DNA of 64,000 nt from the NCBI GenBank assembly GCA_004794655.1, contig SMMW01000540.1, forward strand, positions 1,220,001-1,284,000, written 5' to 3'. The notes beneath the pieces were generated by a model that saw only the letters and a program-made list of their open reading frames with translations, made no database searches and was not told the DNA's origin. Positions 20,014 to 30,514 of the stretch are shown piece after piece (the stretch's first letter is position 1; every line of letters begins with the position of its first letter). The DNA is from Marisa cornuarietis. Its lineage: Eukaryota; Mollusca; Gastropoda; Architaenioglossa; Ampullariidae. Made by a program: the position numbers and the translations under genes.

Positions 20014-23012
20014 ATGTCATCCTTTGGACAGCGTTTGGAAGGTAAGAAGATTGTTGTAACAACCTGTCTGTCGGTCTGTCTCTAAATAGTGAATAGTCTG
20101 TGTGTAAGACTTTTTACATCATTTCTTCAAAGCATGCGCCAAAATTTCTCAGACTTTTTTATTTCCATTTACAGGAATTCATTTCTTTATGTCACGTTTA
20201 AAATACTTCCCAGTCTCCTGTGTGGCTTTTTTCGAATTTCCAACAACTCAAATCTAGTCTAAATTTTTCTTAACAAAATTCATGACACGTTTATCAATGC
20301 CCCTATTAATAATCAGCATTAAAGTAGCGAGAGAACCACTTGTAACTTCTTCACACTCTGTGGGGATGTAAGCTGATGCAGAAAGAAATCTGTAAACACA
20401 GCAGCCTCGTGTAAACATTGATGTGTGTCCGGTCGCAACAGGCGATGATAGTCTTTTAGTAAAGACTCGGAATACGCACAACCCAGCGCACCTGCATTGT
20501 TCATGTACAGCCTCGTTGTCTTTAAGATTAAGAAAACAACTCGATAACGACGACCCCGTTCTCCAGTATCAAACGTGGTTATCAGGCATCGTAAGCGTTT
20601 CAATGTCGCTCCAACCCCGTCTGCACCGCAGTAAACGAGGCTGAGAAAAAGAAAGAAAAAAAAAAACAACAACAAAACAACGTGGAGCAGGCAGGAAGTT
20701 GTCAACACATTGGAAAACATATTTGTGATATTTTTTCTGTGCTTTAATGCCAGTTTTTCGACGTGTGAAGAGTTATAACGATTCATTTTAACAAACCCTT
20801 TTGTTTATTTGAGGTAGAGCGTATATATTATACGACATGTATTAGCAGTATGTGGACAATGTCCCTTTTCTTAAAAGACAACAATTTCTTTTTGTAAAAT
20901 TCGAGAAATTCGCAGTCGTCCGAATAATGCTTTGTAAACTATACAACCTACCTCCATAAAACAGCCCCGTTCATATTTTTCGTCGTTAATTTTTGTTTTT
21001 CCTTTCAAGAATTTTGTTTTACCTTCTCGTAATGCTTCTTAGCCTTATTGTTCATTGCACAGCTGTGGGGGGACAGGTTACAGTCTCTCCCCCACCTCCC
21101 TGAGATGTACCTTGTTATGTGGTGATTACATTTCGACAGACCTGAGATGTTAAAGACTTTATTTACATCCATATGTTACCGATGCCAGCTAATGTTGTCC
21201 ATACAAAAAGCTAATTACAGCTGTCATTGAAAGTCACGTGACTAACATGTTTGAGACGAGTGAGTAGAACGGCGATGTATGTCCTAAGGATAAGTGGTGT
21301 CTTGAGGCGGCTGTAGTCTAGTTTTATGTTTATCGTTTGGGTTTCTTTGCAGATACCTGGTATTACTTGGATCATAAGGGACGGCTTGTTCCTATGGGTC
21401 TCTCACCATTACCGCCACCCCGTCCACAGACCCCACCCCCTCCACAGATCCCACACCCTGCTGCGTTGCCTCCGATTTACCCTCACAACGTTGATTTGAG
21501 GCCCCCGGTTACCACGGACCTGCATTCTGTGGTTCCGGCTTTTGACAGGTATCACGTGCCAGACTTACAAACGGCACAGAGACCCGCATTCCCACCTCCT
21601 CTTCTGATGCCACGAAACTTAGGGAATGAAAACAACAGAGATGCTGAAATGGAACACAAAGCTGATAACACCATCAGGATGCCCGCCGATGCAGCGATAA
21701 CACACATCAAGCGGGTGTTGGCATCATACGGCGATGAGGGCGACCCCTGCCCAAGCATTCTGGAAATAATAAACGTAAGTAGTCAGTAGACTGGCCACTC
21801 TAGAGAAAGAACAATAACCACTGAACCAATAAAAGGAATAAAAGTTGAAAGAAAAAATATACTAACAAAGAAGCAACTGAGTAATCGAATGAGTGATGAA
21901 GTGCATGAATGAATAAATAAGAAAAGAAATGAAAACTGTAAGAAAAAAGATGACGAAGGCAAAGATTCAGCTACAAACTTTGCAGTCCGTGAGGTCTTTC
22001 TGTGAAGCTAAATATCAAATAATGGCCAAACACTCGTGTGAGATGGCAGCTCATGGTCTTTGCATGTTTTTTTCAGAGCGCCGACAAGGAAGAACTTCTT
22101 GTCATAATCAACCATGGAATGGGGATAGTAAACCCCGCCTTCAGGAAAATGGTCATTCCTCCTTTGGAGGGTGAGTGTAGTGACAAAAACATTTTTCATT
22201 AAGTATTGAAATAAAATAATATTCTCATCTAAAGAAAATATGGAAAGCAACTATAATTTTTTGTTAAAAAAGGCAAAGAAAGAGAGAGAGAGAGAGGAAA
22301 CAGTAGACAGTTGTTAATGACCTTTTCCTGTTGTGCAGTGCCCGGCTCCTTCAGGTGCTCGAGGTGCCAAAAGGATTTGAAAAATGCAAAATGTTTAAGG
22401 AGACATGAAGAAAATCATGTGCCGGTCAAACATTTTGCGTGTCTTTTCTGCGGCAAAGGGTTTAACGATGTGTATGACCTGAAGCGCCATACAAGAACAC
22501 ACACAGGTGAGTGGTCACTCTGTCCTGGGTTGTCTGTTAAACAACAAGTCGTGTGAGAGGTTTGCTTTCTTGTGCTTTTCCCAGTCATTTCAGGTTTTCC
22601 TGCTGAAATTCGAGTCATTTTAACTATTTTAGTTTTTCACGAGTGTTTTTTGCTTTTCCACGAAAGTCATTTTTGAAGTTGACATTTTACGTTTCGTTTT
22701 GTTTCAAAAATAGTAAACACCGGATTTTTGTTGTTTTTGTTGTTAGGAAGCCTGCCGTTCACGTGTCCTGTGGTCCCGTGCATTAAAGCCTTCGCCCAGA
22801 GAATCACGATGGAGAATCACATGGCAAAAGTGCATGGAGTACAGATACCCTACGGAAAGAATGAGCGGCGGCCATGTCTGTGTGTCTGTGAGCTCTGTCA
22901 ACAGACCTTTACAAGTCGACAGGAGCTTGAGCAGCACAAGATGACCCCTCATGACCCGTGCCTAACGATGCAGAGACGCAAGCGACACCACTCTGATACT
23001 CAAAGTACATAA
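20014..23012 (+). CDS. C2H2 zinc-finger protein, copy 2 (class B), intact
   Basis: Five coding exons: 20014-20041, 21353-21774, 22077-22170, 22339-22506 and 22747-23012. All introns are GT-AG and phases agree, giving 978 nt and 325 residues. The conserved start is the ATG at 20,014 (MSSFGQRLE); a further in-frame ATG at 20,008 is absent in copy 4. Residues 11-24 (TWYYLDHKGRLVPM) are followed by a proline-rich region (about 25-105). Two short segments I do not recognise come next (about 116-150, ITHIKRVLASYG; 151-181, INHGMGIVNPAF). Fingers: C188/C191/H204/H208, C216/C219/H232/H236, C244/C249/H262/H267 and C285/C288/H301/H306. An RRKRHH stretch (314-319) could be a nuclear signal. The exon border falls after finger 2. 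C2H2 fingers normally bind DNA or RNA; the target is unknown. A polyadenylation signal lies at 23,147. Confidence 0.85.
20319..20786 (-). other. antisense open frame in intron 1 of copy 2
   Basis: A 155-codon frame antisense to intron 1, preserved in block II at 41,267-41,713 (148 codons). It includes a hydrophobic F/L-rich stretch encoded by a poly-T/C tract. Its upstream 70% is absent from copies 1 and 3. No family is recognised. The duplication is recent enough that preservation alone is weak evidence, so I do not call it a gene. Confidence 0.2.
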
Positions 23013-23146
23013 GTACAAGTCTTCGCTGGATGTTCAATTCACCATCAACTGACATGTCTGTGCCAGCATAACTTGACTTTGTTCTACTCGCTGGCCAAGA
23101 TTTTCCTTCACGGGTTTCACGAACATGACAATACAAAGACAAAGAC

Positions 23147-23152
23147 AATAAA
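23147..23152 (+). terminator. AATAAA polyadenylation signal of copy 2
   Basis: A canonical hexamer 135 bases after the stop codon, conserved at 44,099-44,104 for copy 4. Confidence 0.55.
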
Positions 23153-23179
23153 AAAATTAAAACAAAGAGAAAGTAATAA

Positions 23180-24140
23180 AAATTTAATCCACAACTTCAA
23201 TTTTTTTAAAGAGGATGGTATCTAATTTCAAAGCCCTTTTCCGGATAAGCTTTAAAAAATCTACTCTTTTATTCTGGACACTGTTCTAAATTTAAACTTT
23301 AAATTCTTGCCTTCAACTCTACATTCCTCGAAGATCGTGTGATTTTATTAGTAAACATCTGTCATTATTTTTCCTTTGTTTTTATTTTCGTTCGAGTTAT
23401 GTTCGATTAATAAACTGTTTGCTTCAAACGCAAAATTGTCTCGTTTATGTCTTTGGTAACCAGTCAGTCCATACTGGCGAAATGTCTCTTTTTTTTTTTG
23501 TTGTTTACAGACTATGTTGAGGTCAAAGTTTTAAAAGAATATTGTGTGAAACAAGAGATACTTAAAACAAAAGTCGAGATGACAGATCACTGCGAGATCA
23601 CTGCGAGATATTACTGGTACTAAATTGTTGATAAGAAACAGTGTCACTCAGTCACTCAATCCTTTCAACACATACACGGAGCCTGACAAATACGTGTTCT
23701 TTCACACAAATTAAAAGAAAAGAATGATTTTTCTAATGAATCTCTCTGCTTTACTAAGTATGAATAAAAGAAGAAAACAAGAAAAATACGCAAATGAAAA
23801 GTCAGTTAAAAACGATTCCTACATCCAGATTACTTTAAAATAATAAAATCCCTAACCTTTGAGTCCTGCCTTTCTGAATATCTACAAGAATACCTAAAGC
23901 CCTACTCAACAAATTCGCTCTAAACAATTCCTACTCGCCCTACTTTACAATTTCTTCTTTCTAATCCCCACCCTACGCTTTGTTTTCTCTTTCTCAACCT
24001 CTTTCTTCACCTAACTGACCACTCACTCCTTGCTCGCGCTCTCCCTCACGTCATTTCCTTCACTTTTTTCTTACATCACCCATCCACGTCTTCCGAACAA
24101 CTGACGTCATTCACACTTTTTCGTTCTTCCACATTAATCC
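23180..24140. repeat. 3' flank of copy 2, duplicated arms
   Basis: 23,180-23,640 pairs inverted with 5,715-6,250. 23,640-24,140 pairs inverted with 16,207-16,745. The whole matches 44,130-45,080 directly. It contains TGACGTCA near 24,102-24,110. Confidence 0.7.
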
Positions 24141-24229
24141 TTAGAATGTAAGCTTAATCACGATACAATCAATAACTAATAACAATGATGCCTGACATTC
24201 AGCACTAGCTATACATTATCTCCTTCCAT

Positions 24230-24503
24230 TATTGTCTCTTTACACTCACGCCAACAGGGACATAAAGGGTAAAGGTCCTCTCAACGATAATTTGGGGAGC
24301 AGTTCTGGGAACCGGAATTCTTTGAGAGGGCGGCGACCTTCTCCTGTCCCACACCCTACTTCTCATTACTAAATCATTTAAGTAATCTTGTTCCTATCAT
24401 CGTCAGTTGACTTGCATGGGGAAAAATATGCTGCGCCATATGGGTATCGAACCTGAGCGGATCAGCGTTTGGATGCCAGTGCTCTAGCCACAGGACTGTC
24501 CGC
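24230..24503 (-). mobile_element. tRNA-derived SINE, family 2
   Basis: On minus the element opens 'gcggacagtcctgtggctag' with an A-box-like 'tggctagagcactgg' and a B-box 'ggttcgataccc' about 40 bases later, followed by an unrelated body. A matching copy lies at 45,170-45,443. The sequence differs from SINE family 1. The A/B-box spacing supports tRNA ancestry; the body family is not identified. Confidence 0.65.
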
Positions 24504-24744
24504 TTCTCACGACACTCACACTGCTTTAGTTCTTGCATCGCTTTGATTTTAAAATCGATGTCAGGAGTCCACCTGTTCCATAAAGGGTTATATGAGAATC
24601 TTTTTGTGAAGATGTATGTATACTTATATTAAGCCGCGTGTGCTGATTTATTTTTTATATTAAGCCTCGCCTTGAAGCATGGGTTTGTTACTCGCCACAG
24701 TGCTGAGAACATTTCTAAGATGTATACTGTGATTTACACTTTGA

Positions 24745-24885
24745 AAAAAAGGAGGCTTCCCCTAGTTATAATTTCCCCAAACTTGCCCCTAGTTAACTGC
24801 TCTTCTCCTTGTGCCCCTAGTTGTAACTGCTCTCCTCCTTATGCCCCTAGTTAAAACTGCTCTCCTCCTTATGCCCCTAGTTAAG
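24745..24885. repeat. 30 bp minisatellite, short array
   Basis: Four or so units of 'tgcccctagttataactgct' type, orthologous by position to the expanded array at 45,700-47,310 in block II. Confidence 0.85.
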
Positions 24886-25285
24886 GTAGGCCCGTGGCAT
24901 GCAGTCTGTACGGAATCAGAAACGAGAGTGGCTCACTGGGGCAGGTTACTGCCACATTAGTCACATACGTTTAGTTTGCACTCGCAAACTGCCGTGAAAC
25001 AGTTGGGCATTTGAAACTAACTGGGGTTTGATGCAGTTCGCTCAGATTGTTTCGACATTTATTTTTTAGTAAGCACAAACGTTGTTTTGACATTTCTCAG
25101 TAACAGCAGACTGCGACTCACCTTCTCTGCTCGCCAGTCTTTCCCCTTTTTTTATTTTGATGCTGAGCTCCTGTGACATACTTCGTGTGCAGGTTTTTCT
25201 GTTTTGTGTTAGTGGCTGATGTGTCCATGTAGAAGTCTGCGGATCTTCAGATCAACTTGCGTTCTTTAATCTCTGTTTCTCGAAG

Positions 25286-25492
25286 ATGGCTTTTGGAGGC
25301 GATTTTGAACGACTTTACCACAGTTACCAACTACTGCCTACCGTAAAGGAGGTCCGTGGCATGCAGTCTGTACGGAATCAGAAACGAGAGTGGCTCACAG
25401 GAGCAGGTGAAGCGGTGCTGCAGTTTCTGACGGTCCTAGGCCTCACGTGCCAGTTCTACTCCCCCTACTATCAGTCTACCATAAGATCTTAA
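25286..25492 (+). CDS. small open frame MAFGGD, possible first exon or relic
   Basis: A 68-codon frame beginning MAFGGDFERLYHSYQLLP with a favourable context (aagATGg). Related sequence occurs on minus at 12,298-12,480 (frame kept for its first half) and 34,150-34,345 (early TGA), and as 3' scraps at 24,887-24,960 and 47,393-47,470. No domain is recognised. A potential donor (ccgtaagg) lies inside the scraps after LLPT, so the ATG could belong to a short first exon. A non-coding repeated segment is at least as likely. Confidence 0.3.
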   Translation: MAFGGDFERLYHSYQLLPTVKEVRGMQSVRNQKREWLTGAGEAVLQFLTVLGLTCQFYSPYYQSTIRS

Positions 25493-25499
25493 GATTATC

Positions 25500-25920
25500 G
25501 AAACAACGAGTATTACGTTAAAAGAAAAAAAAATAAAGAAATAAGCTGCAAAATGAATAGACAGCAAGACCATTGTCTGTAACAAAATTCTTTCATCTTT
25601 GTATCGGTAAAAGATTGCACACTAGACTTAGAGACTCGAGTGACAGTATGTCATCTGTACGAGTCTGGGACGAGCTCGAACTACTGTCTTGCGAGCTGGT
25701 CACGTGAGTGAACTTTTCCAGCCGGAGACGCAGGCCACACACGGGCGGCAAGAGAAACCCGGTGTCCGACCTGCATGGTGACTGTTGATGTCGACCAAGT
25801 ATCGCGCTTTGCTCAACTAAAGTCGCCAGTTGTTTGCTGGCAATTTTACTGCCACATTAGTCACAAAGCTCCTGCTGACAGTGTAGGCTGCAACATCTGA
25901 TTAAAAAATACATAGAGGTT
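25500..25920. other. intergenic, no feature recognised
   Basis: No repeat or open frame of note. The string 'ttactgccacattagtcaca' near its right end repeats that at 24,946-24,966. This stretch is absent at the matching place in block II (50,320). Confidence 0.4.
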
Positions 25921-25924
25921 TGAC

Positions 25925-26640
25925 TCGATAACCGCTAACTCAGTAACAGCTTGATAACTAAGTAGCAATCTGATAACGCGACAGATTTTATGTAAAAGCC
26001 TGATAACTTGCGAGGGCAGCTGAAGAATACCAATAGTTGTAGAAGTTGACAGATATTGTAGTAAGAACGTGTTTCATGATCCGCTTCTCTGTCTGCACAC
26101 AAATCACCAAGCAGTTGAATACAGTGGAGTACTGCAAGTTTGCTCCACGTGCTTTGTGTTGTCGCGAGTGTTTGTCGGGAGGATTGGAGTGTTGGCGAGA
26201 GCAATTAAAGGGTTAAAAATCTTCAACCTCCAAAGTGGTGGCGGTGGCAGCAGGTGCTGTAGCGACGATGATGACGACGACGATAATGATGACGAATACA
26301 AAGAAAAGAAATATTTTGATCAGCATATTGCTACATAACGCCAGTTTGGCGAGTGCATGCGATTTGATGGCATTTTGACCAGAACATTTCGCTACCAGAA
26401 ATAAATGTTTGGTGTGTTTTTGTGGCTGATAAGTGACAGAAAGTACAACCATTTGTTTCGGCCTTTATATGAGTTGTTTCACAAACCTTCTGTAACTGAA
26501 TTTGTACCAGTGTAGCTTGACTGCTGTTTTAAACATTAACTCTTTCAGTAAGTAAATGAAGGTCAATAGTCTCTACTCTTATCCTGCATGTAAACAGTTC
26601 TCAGAATACCCGGATGTTGTATTGTGTCATGTGACAGTTA
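25925..26640. repeat. duplicated flank
   Basis: Matches 50,325-51,010 directly and 10,540-11,000 and 32,750-33,200 inverted. Open frames with acidic or Ile/Val runs derive from a GAC/GAT-rich tract near 26,262-26,300. Confidence 0.55.
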
Positions 26641-26689
26641 CCACAGCGAGAAGATGATAAACAAAGACTTGCCGTCTGTGCTTCAACCA

Positions 26690-26792
26690 CGCACACGCAC
26701 ACGCACACACACCCACACGCACACGCACACGCACGCACACACACCCACCCACACCCACACGCACACGCACACACACACACACACACATTCTC
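26690..26792. repeat. (CA)n-rich microsatellite
   Basis: CA repeat with GC and CC interruptions. The block II counterpart at 51,105-51,157 is a pure CA run. Confidence 0.9.
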
Positions 26793-26984
26793 TCTCCCCT
26801 CTTTCTCTCTCTCTCTTAGCGGAGAGTCGGGGGCTTATCTTTAAAAGCTGCCCTAGCTAGGAAGCAAGGAAGGAAGGAAAGAAGGAAGGAATCGAACGAA
26901 CAAAAATGTTGATGTTGAGCAAAGTTCACACAATTTGAAACATGAAGACCGCTGTCAGTGTACGAGAAACAATGGAAAAACATA

Positions 26985-27360
26985 AAACTGTTACATATAT
27001 GGCCATGGTCCCTCCTCACATCCCTCCCCTATAACACCAACTACACCAGATGTTGTCACAAACAAGACCGCTGGTCACTTTCACTCAGCAAAGATACGAT
27101 TTGCAAAGACCTGCTTTTACATGGTCCCCCCTTCGTCTAATAATAACAATAATGTCACAATTTTACTTTCTGTATGTACTATTTGTTGACACAATAACAA
27201 TAATGAGGATGTATATCGCCCCTTTCCACAGACTGGCTCAGAGCACTTGACATAAATCTCATACATAAATCAACTCTCATAAATCACACACAGACTAAAT
27301 CATCAACAATCATATACACACTGGCATATAACAGGTGCGCTCACTCGTACAGCTCACAGT
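26985..27360 (+). repeat. junction segment between blocks I and II
   Basis: 26,985-27,066 is the right end of block I, also seen at 51,350-51,426. 27,067-27,360 matches the inverted segment at 2,040-2,390. Block II begins at about 27,361. Confidence 0.6.
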
Positions 27361-27559
27361 AAGTGAAAGTCTCGTGCCTTTGCTGATCCGTTAAACTAAG
27401 CGGACGGCACGTGACTGGGGCCTGACTACTGCTCACCACGTGACTGGGGCCTGACTACTGCTCACCACGCACTGTTTTCATTAGTCGGGAAGGTTGGGTA
27501 AACCCTGTCATCACATTCGTCGACATACGGGTAGATGTTAGTGCAGTGTCTGGAATAAG

Positions 27560-28075
27560 GTAAGCATTCGTTTATAAGCCTCACCTAGACAAAATTAATT
27601 TTATGAAAGAGTAAGGTGGTTGTTTTTTTTAATAACTTCAGTTCACTTTATGGAGAATAAATGGGGGCGAGGAGACGTTGAGGTTCATTTGTTGTAACTT
27701 TATTTTATTTTACTTTATGTCGTCTCCTTTGCTTTCTTGTCAGGCAAGCTGAAGGAGAATGTCCATTAATCTGCAAAAGTGCAAAAGTCTTTTTCTTAGA
27801 AGACTTGAGTTTTTCTGACGGTGAATCTTTCAAGTCTTGTGGTTAAATCGTTTTACATATTTACAGCAATTAAATCTTGCAAGTTGCCTTTCAAAATTTA
27901 AATCTTACTCTTAACTGACGTGTCGATCATTAGGTTAATTTAAAAAAATAATCATGGTTGATCTGTTGAAATGAACTCTTGGCAAATGCATACAATAACC
28001 TCGTATTTAGTCGAGGTAGACCGTATATAATATACGACATGTATTAAAACTTTTGTCTTAAATTTTATTGTGGTT
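27560..28075. other. block II left part, no gene seen
   Basis: The first part matches 2,800-2,990. The remainder to about 28,040 has no recognised match apart from 'gtatataatatacgacatgt', which resembles intron 1 sequence at 20,819-20,840. The fifth (decayed) gene copy of block I has no counterpart here. Confidence 0.4.
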
Positions 28076-28619
28076 CTACATGCTGGTTCGAGATTCAAGG
28101 ATTGTTGACTGCAGTCTCTCACTGTCATCTCGCAGTGACCTCGCAGTGATCTGTCATCTCGACTTTTGTTTTAAATATCTCTTGTTTCACACAATAGGTT
28201 TCTAACATTCACCTTAATATAATCCATTACCCAAACCAAGAGACATTCCACCACGATGGACTTACTGGTTACCAAAGAAATAAGCAAGAGACAATATTGT
28301 GTATTAAAGCAAACAGTTTATTAATCAAATATAATTCGAACGAAAAAAACAAAGTAACAATATTGACAGATATTTACTAATATTACACTATATTCGAGGA
28401 ATGTCGAGTTGAAGGCAAGAATTTAAAGTTAAAATTCAGAACAGTGTCCAGAATAAAAGAGTAGATTTCTTTAAGCTTATTCGAAAAATGGCTTTGAAAT
28501 GAGATCCCCGTCTCTTTACAAAAATTGAAGTTGTTTTATTTTTTATTACTTTCTCTTTGTTTTAATCTTTTCTTATTTTCTTTCTTTGTATTGTCATGTT
28601 CATTGAGTATCAGAGTTGT

Positions 28620-30514
28620 GTCGCTTGCGTGTTCCCGTCTTTAGGAGTAGGTCGTGACGGGTCATCTGGTGATCAAGTTCCTGGCGACTGGTAAAGGCAG
28701 TGGCGTAGGAACCGGGGGGGCAAGGGGGGCAGCCGCCCCTCCCCCAAAAAAAGATGCTGGGAAGGCAAGAATGTGAACGTTATTCATTGTCAGCATGGAG
28801 CTTGCCCCCCCCCCCAAAGCCGAGCATCTTCCTACGCCACTGAAAGGTCTTCTCACAGAGCTCACAGACACAGAGACATGGCCGCCGCTCATTTTTCCTG
28901 TACTCTGTCTTTACTCCATGGATTCTTTCCCTGTGTATCTCCAGTGTGATTCGCTGGGCGAAAGCTTTTTTGCAAGTGACCTATCGACACGTGAACGGTA
29001 GGCTTCCTAACAACAAAAACAACAAAAATCTGGTGTTTACTATTTATGAAACGAAACCAAAGGTCAACTTCAAAAATGACTTTCGTGGAAAACTGAAATA
29101 GTTAAAATGATTCGAATTTCAGCAGGAAAACCTGAAATGACTGGGAAAAGCACAAGAAAGCAAACCTCTCACACGACTTGTTGTTCAACAGACAACCCAG
29201 GACAGAGTGACCACTCACCTGTGTGTGTTCTTGTGTGTCGCTTCAGGTCATAAACATCGTTAAACCCTTTGCCGCAGAAAAGACACACAAAATGTTTGAA
29301 CGGCACATGGTTTTCTTCGTGTCTCCTTAAACATTTTGCATTTTTCAAATCCTTTTGACACCTGGAGCACCAGAAGAAGCCGGGCACTGCACAACAGGAG
29401 AAGGTCATTAACTGTCAACTGAATCCTCTTTCTCTCTCTCTCTCTCGCTTTGCCGTTTTTTCAAACAAATTATAGTTGCTTTTCATATTTTTCTTAAGTA
29501 ACATTATTTTATTTCAATACTTGATCCAAAATGTACGATAATTTGCTTTCCTCACCATCCTGTAAATAAGTAGCTGTTCTTGTCACTACACCACACTTTA
29601 ACTCACCTTCCGATGGAGGAATGACCATTGTCCTGAAGGCGGGGTTTATCAACCCCATTCCATGGTTGATGAAAACGAGTTCTTCATCACTCATTTGATT
29701 ACTCATTTGCTTCTTTGATAGTATATTTTTTCTTTCAGCTTTTATTCCTTTTATTGGGTCAGTGGTTATTCTCTAGGGTGGCCAGTCTACTGACTACTTA
29801 CGTTTATTATTTCCAGAATGCTTGGGCGCAGGGGTCGCCCTCCTCACCGTATGATGCCAACACCTGCTTGATATGTGTTATCGCCGCATCGGCGGGCATC
29901 CTCCTCTGGCTTCTGATCTGAAAAGACCGGAGAGAGCAGCATGTGAGCACAGGTTAAACAGAGATTTCATTGATTAGCTGGCTGATTGATCGATCTATTG
30001 ATACAAACAGATGAGAAAGGCACTTACTATCGTCAGTTCTTCTTCGTTATGCACAGCGGCTTCGCTTGCTTCAGCCGTAATATTATTTTCTTCGTGTTCT
30101 CTGTCTTCTCTAATGGTGTTATCAGCATTGACTTCATCTACATTGGCAATAGCAATTTCTTCTTCCAGTCTTCCAGTCTGTCGTTCCTGTCATCGACTTG
30201 TGTATCGGACGGAGTGTTGCTCGTCACCGTAGATTCGTCCAAAGGGATTGATTGCAGGCGGGGGTATTCAGGCCACAAGTTCGATGTCATCGTAGGAGGA
30301 AACTGATATGAGGGTCTTGGTAGAGTTGATACATCCGGCCCCAGGTACCTTTGAAAACCTTTAAACGGATGGCTCACATCATAGTAGGGAGTGTAGTATG
30401 TGGGCCTCTCAGGTGTGAGTGGGATCACGGGAAGGGGTGGCGACAATGTTGGGAGACCCATACGAATACGAATAGGAACAAGGCGTCTCTTACCATCCAA
30501 GTAATACATGGCAT
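28620..30514 (-). pseudogene. zinc-finger gene copy 3 (class A), pseudogene
   Basis: Exon positions on minus: 30514-30028, 29917-29802, about 29690-29607, 29386-29219 and 29006-28620. At least six lesions relative to the other copies are visible. Exon 1 and most of the promoter are deleted (junction near 31,218). An 8-base tandem duplication frameshifts exon 2 near 30,170. A 2-base insertion frameshifts exon 3 near 29,828. A deletion removes the acceptor and start of exon 4 near 29,690. A TAG stop lies at the start of finger 3 (cga tag, near 28,983). A MITE interrupts finger 4 (28,698-28,842). Exon 5 with fingers 1 and 2 is still open and its splice sites remain. No intact product is possible. 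Confidence 0.85.
28698..28842. mobile_element. MITE, 145 bp, TIR CAGTGGCGTAGGAA
   Basis: Perfect 14-base terminal inverted repeats (CAGTGGCGTAGGAA ... TTCCTACGCCACTG) enclose a G/C-run-rich interior. A 5-base target duplication AAAGG flanks it (28,693-28,697 and 28,843-28,847). The other gene copies have an uninterrupted site (gtaaaggtct on plus, finger 4 region), which proves insertion. No transposase is present, so the superfamily cannot be fixed. Confidence 0.85.

Larger units (their letters stand above)
2605..27050. repeat. segmental duplication, block I
   Basis: The order and content match block II (27,361-51,426). Example pairs are 2,605 with 27,365; 5,715 with 28,075; the SINE at 11,945 with 33,805; 14,495 with 36,388; gene copy 2 with gene copy 4 at a near-constant offset of 20,952; and 26,985 with 51,330. 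The offset drifts from about 24.7 to 20.9 kb because of indels, minisatellite length changes and retroelement insertions. Inside the block, a minus-strand zinc-finger gene at 6.4-8.2 kb and a plus-strand one at 20.0-23.0 kb form inverted arms. Confidence 0.85.

Noticed and set aside
22743..23148. Antisense frames over the last zinc-finger exon
   Set aside because: Identical in both class B copies only because the underlying DNA is identical; shadows of the sense coding exon.
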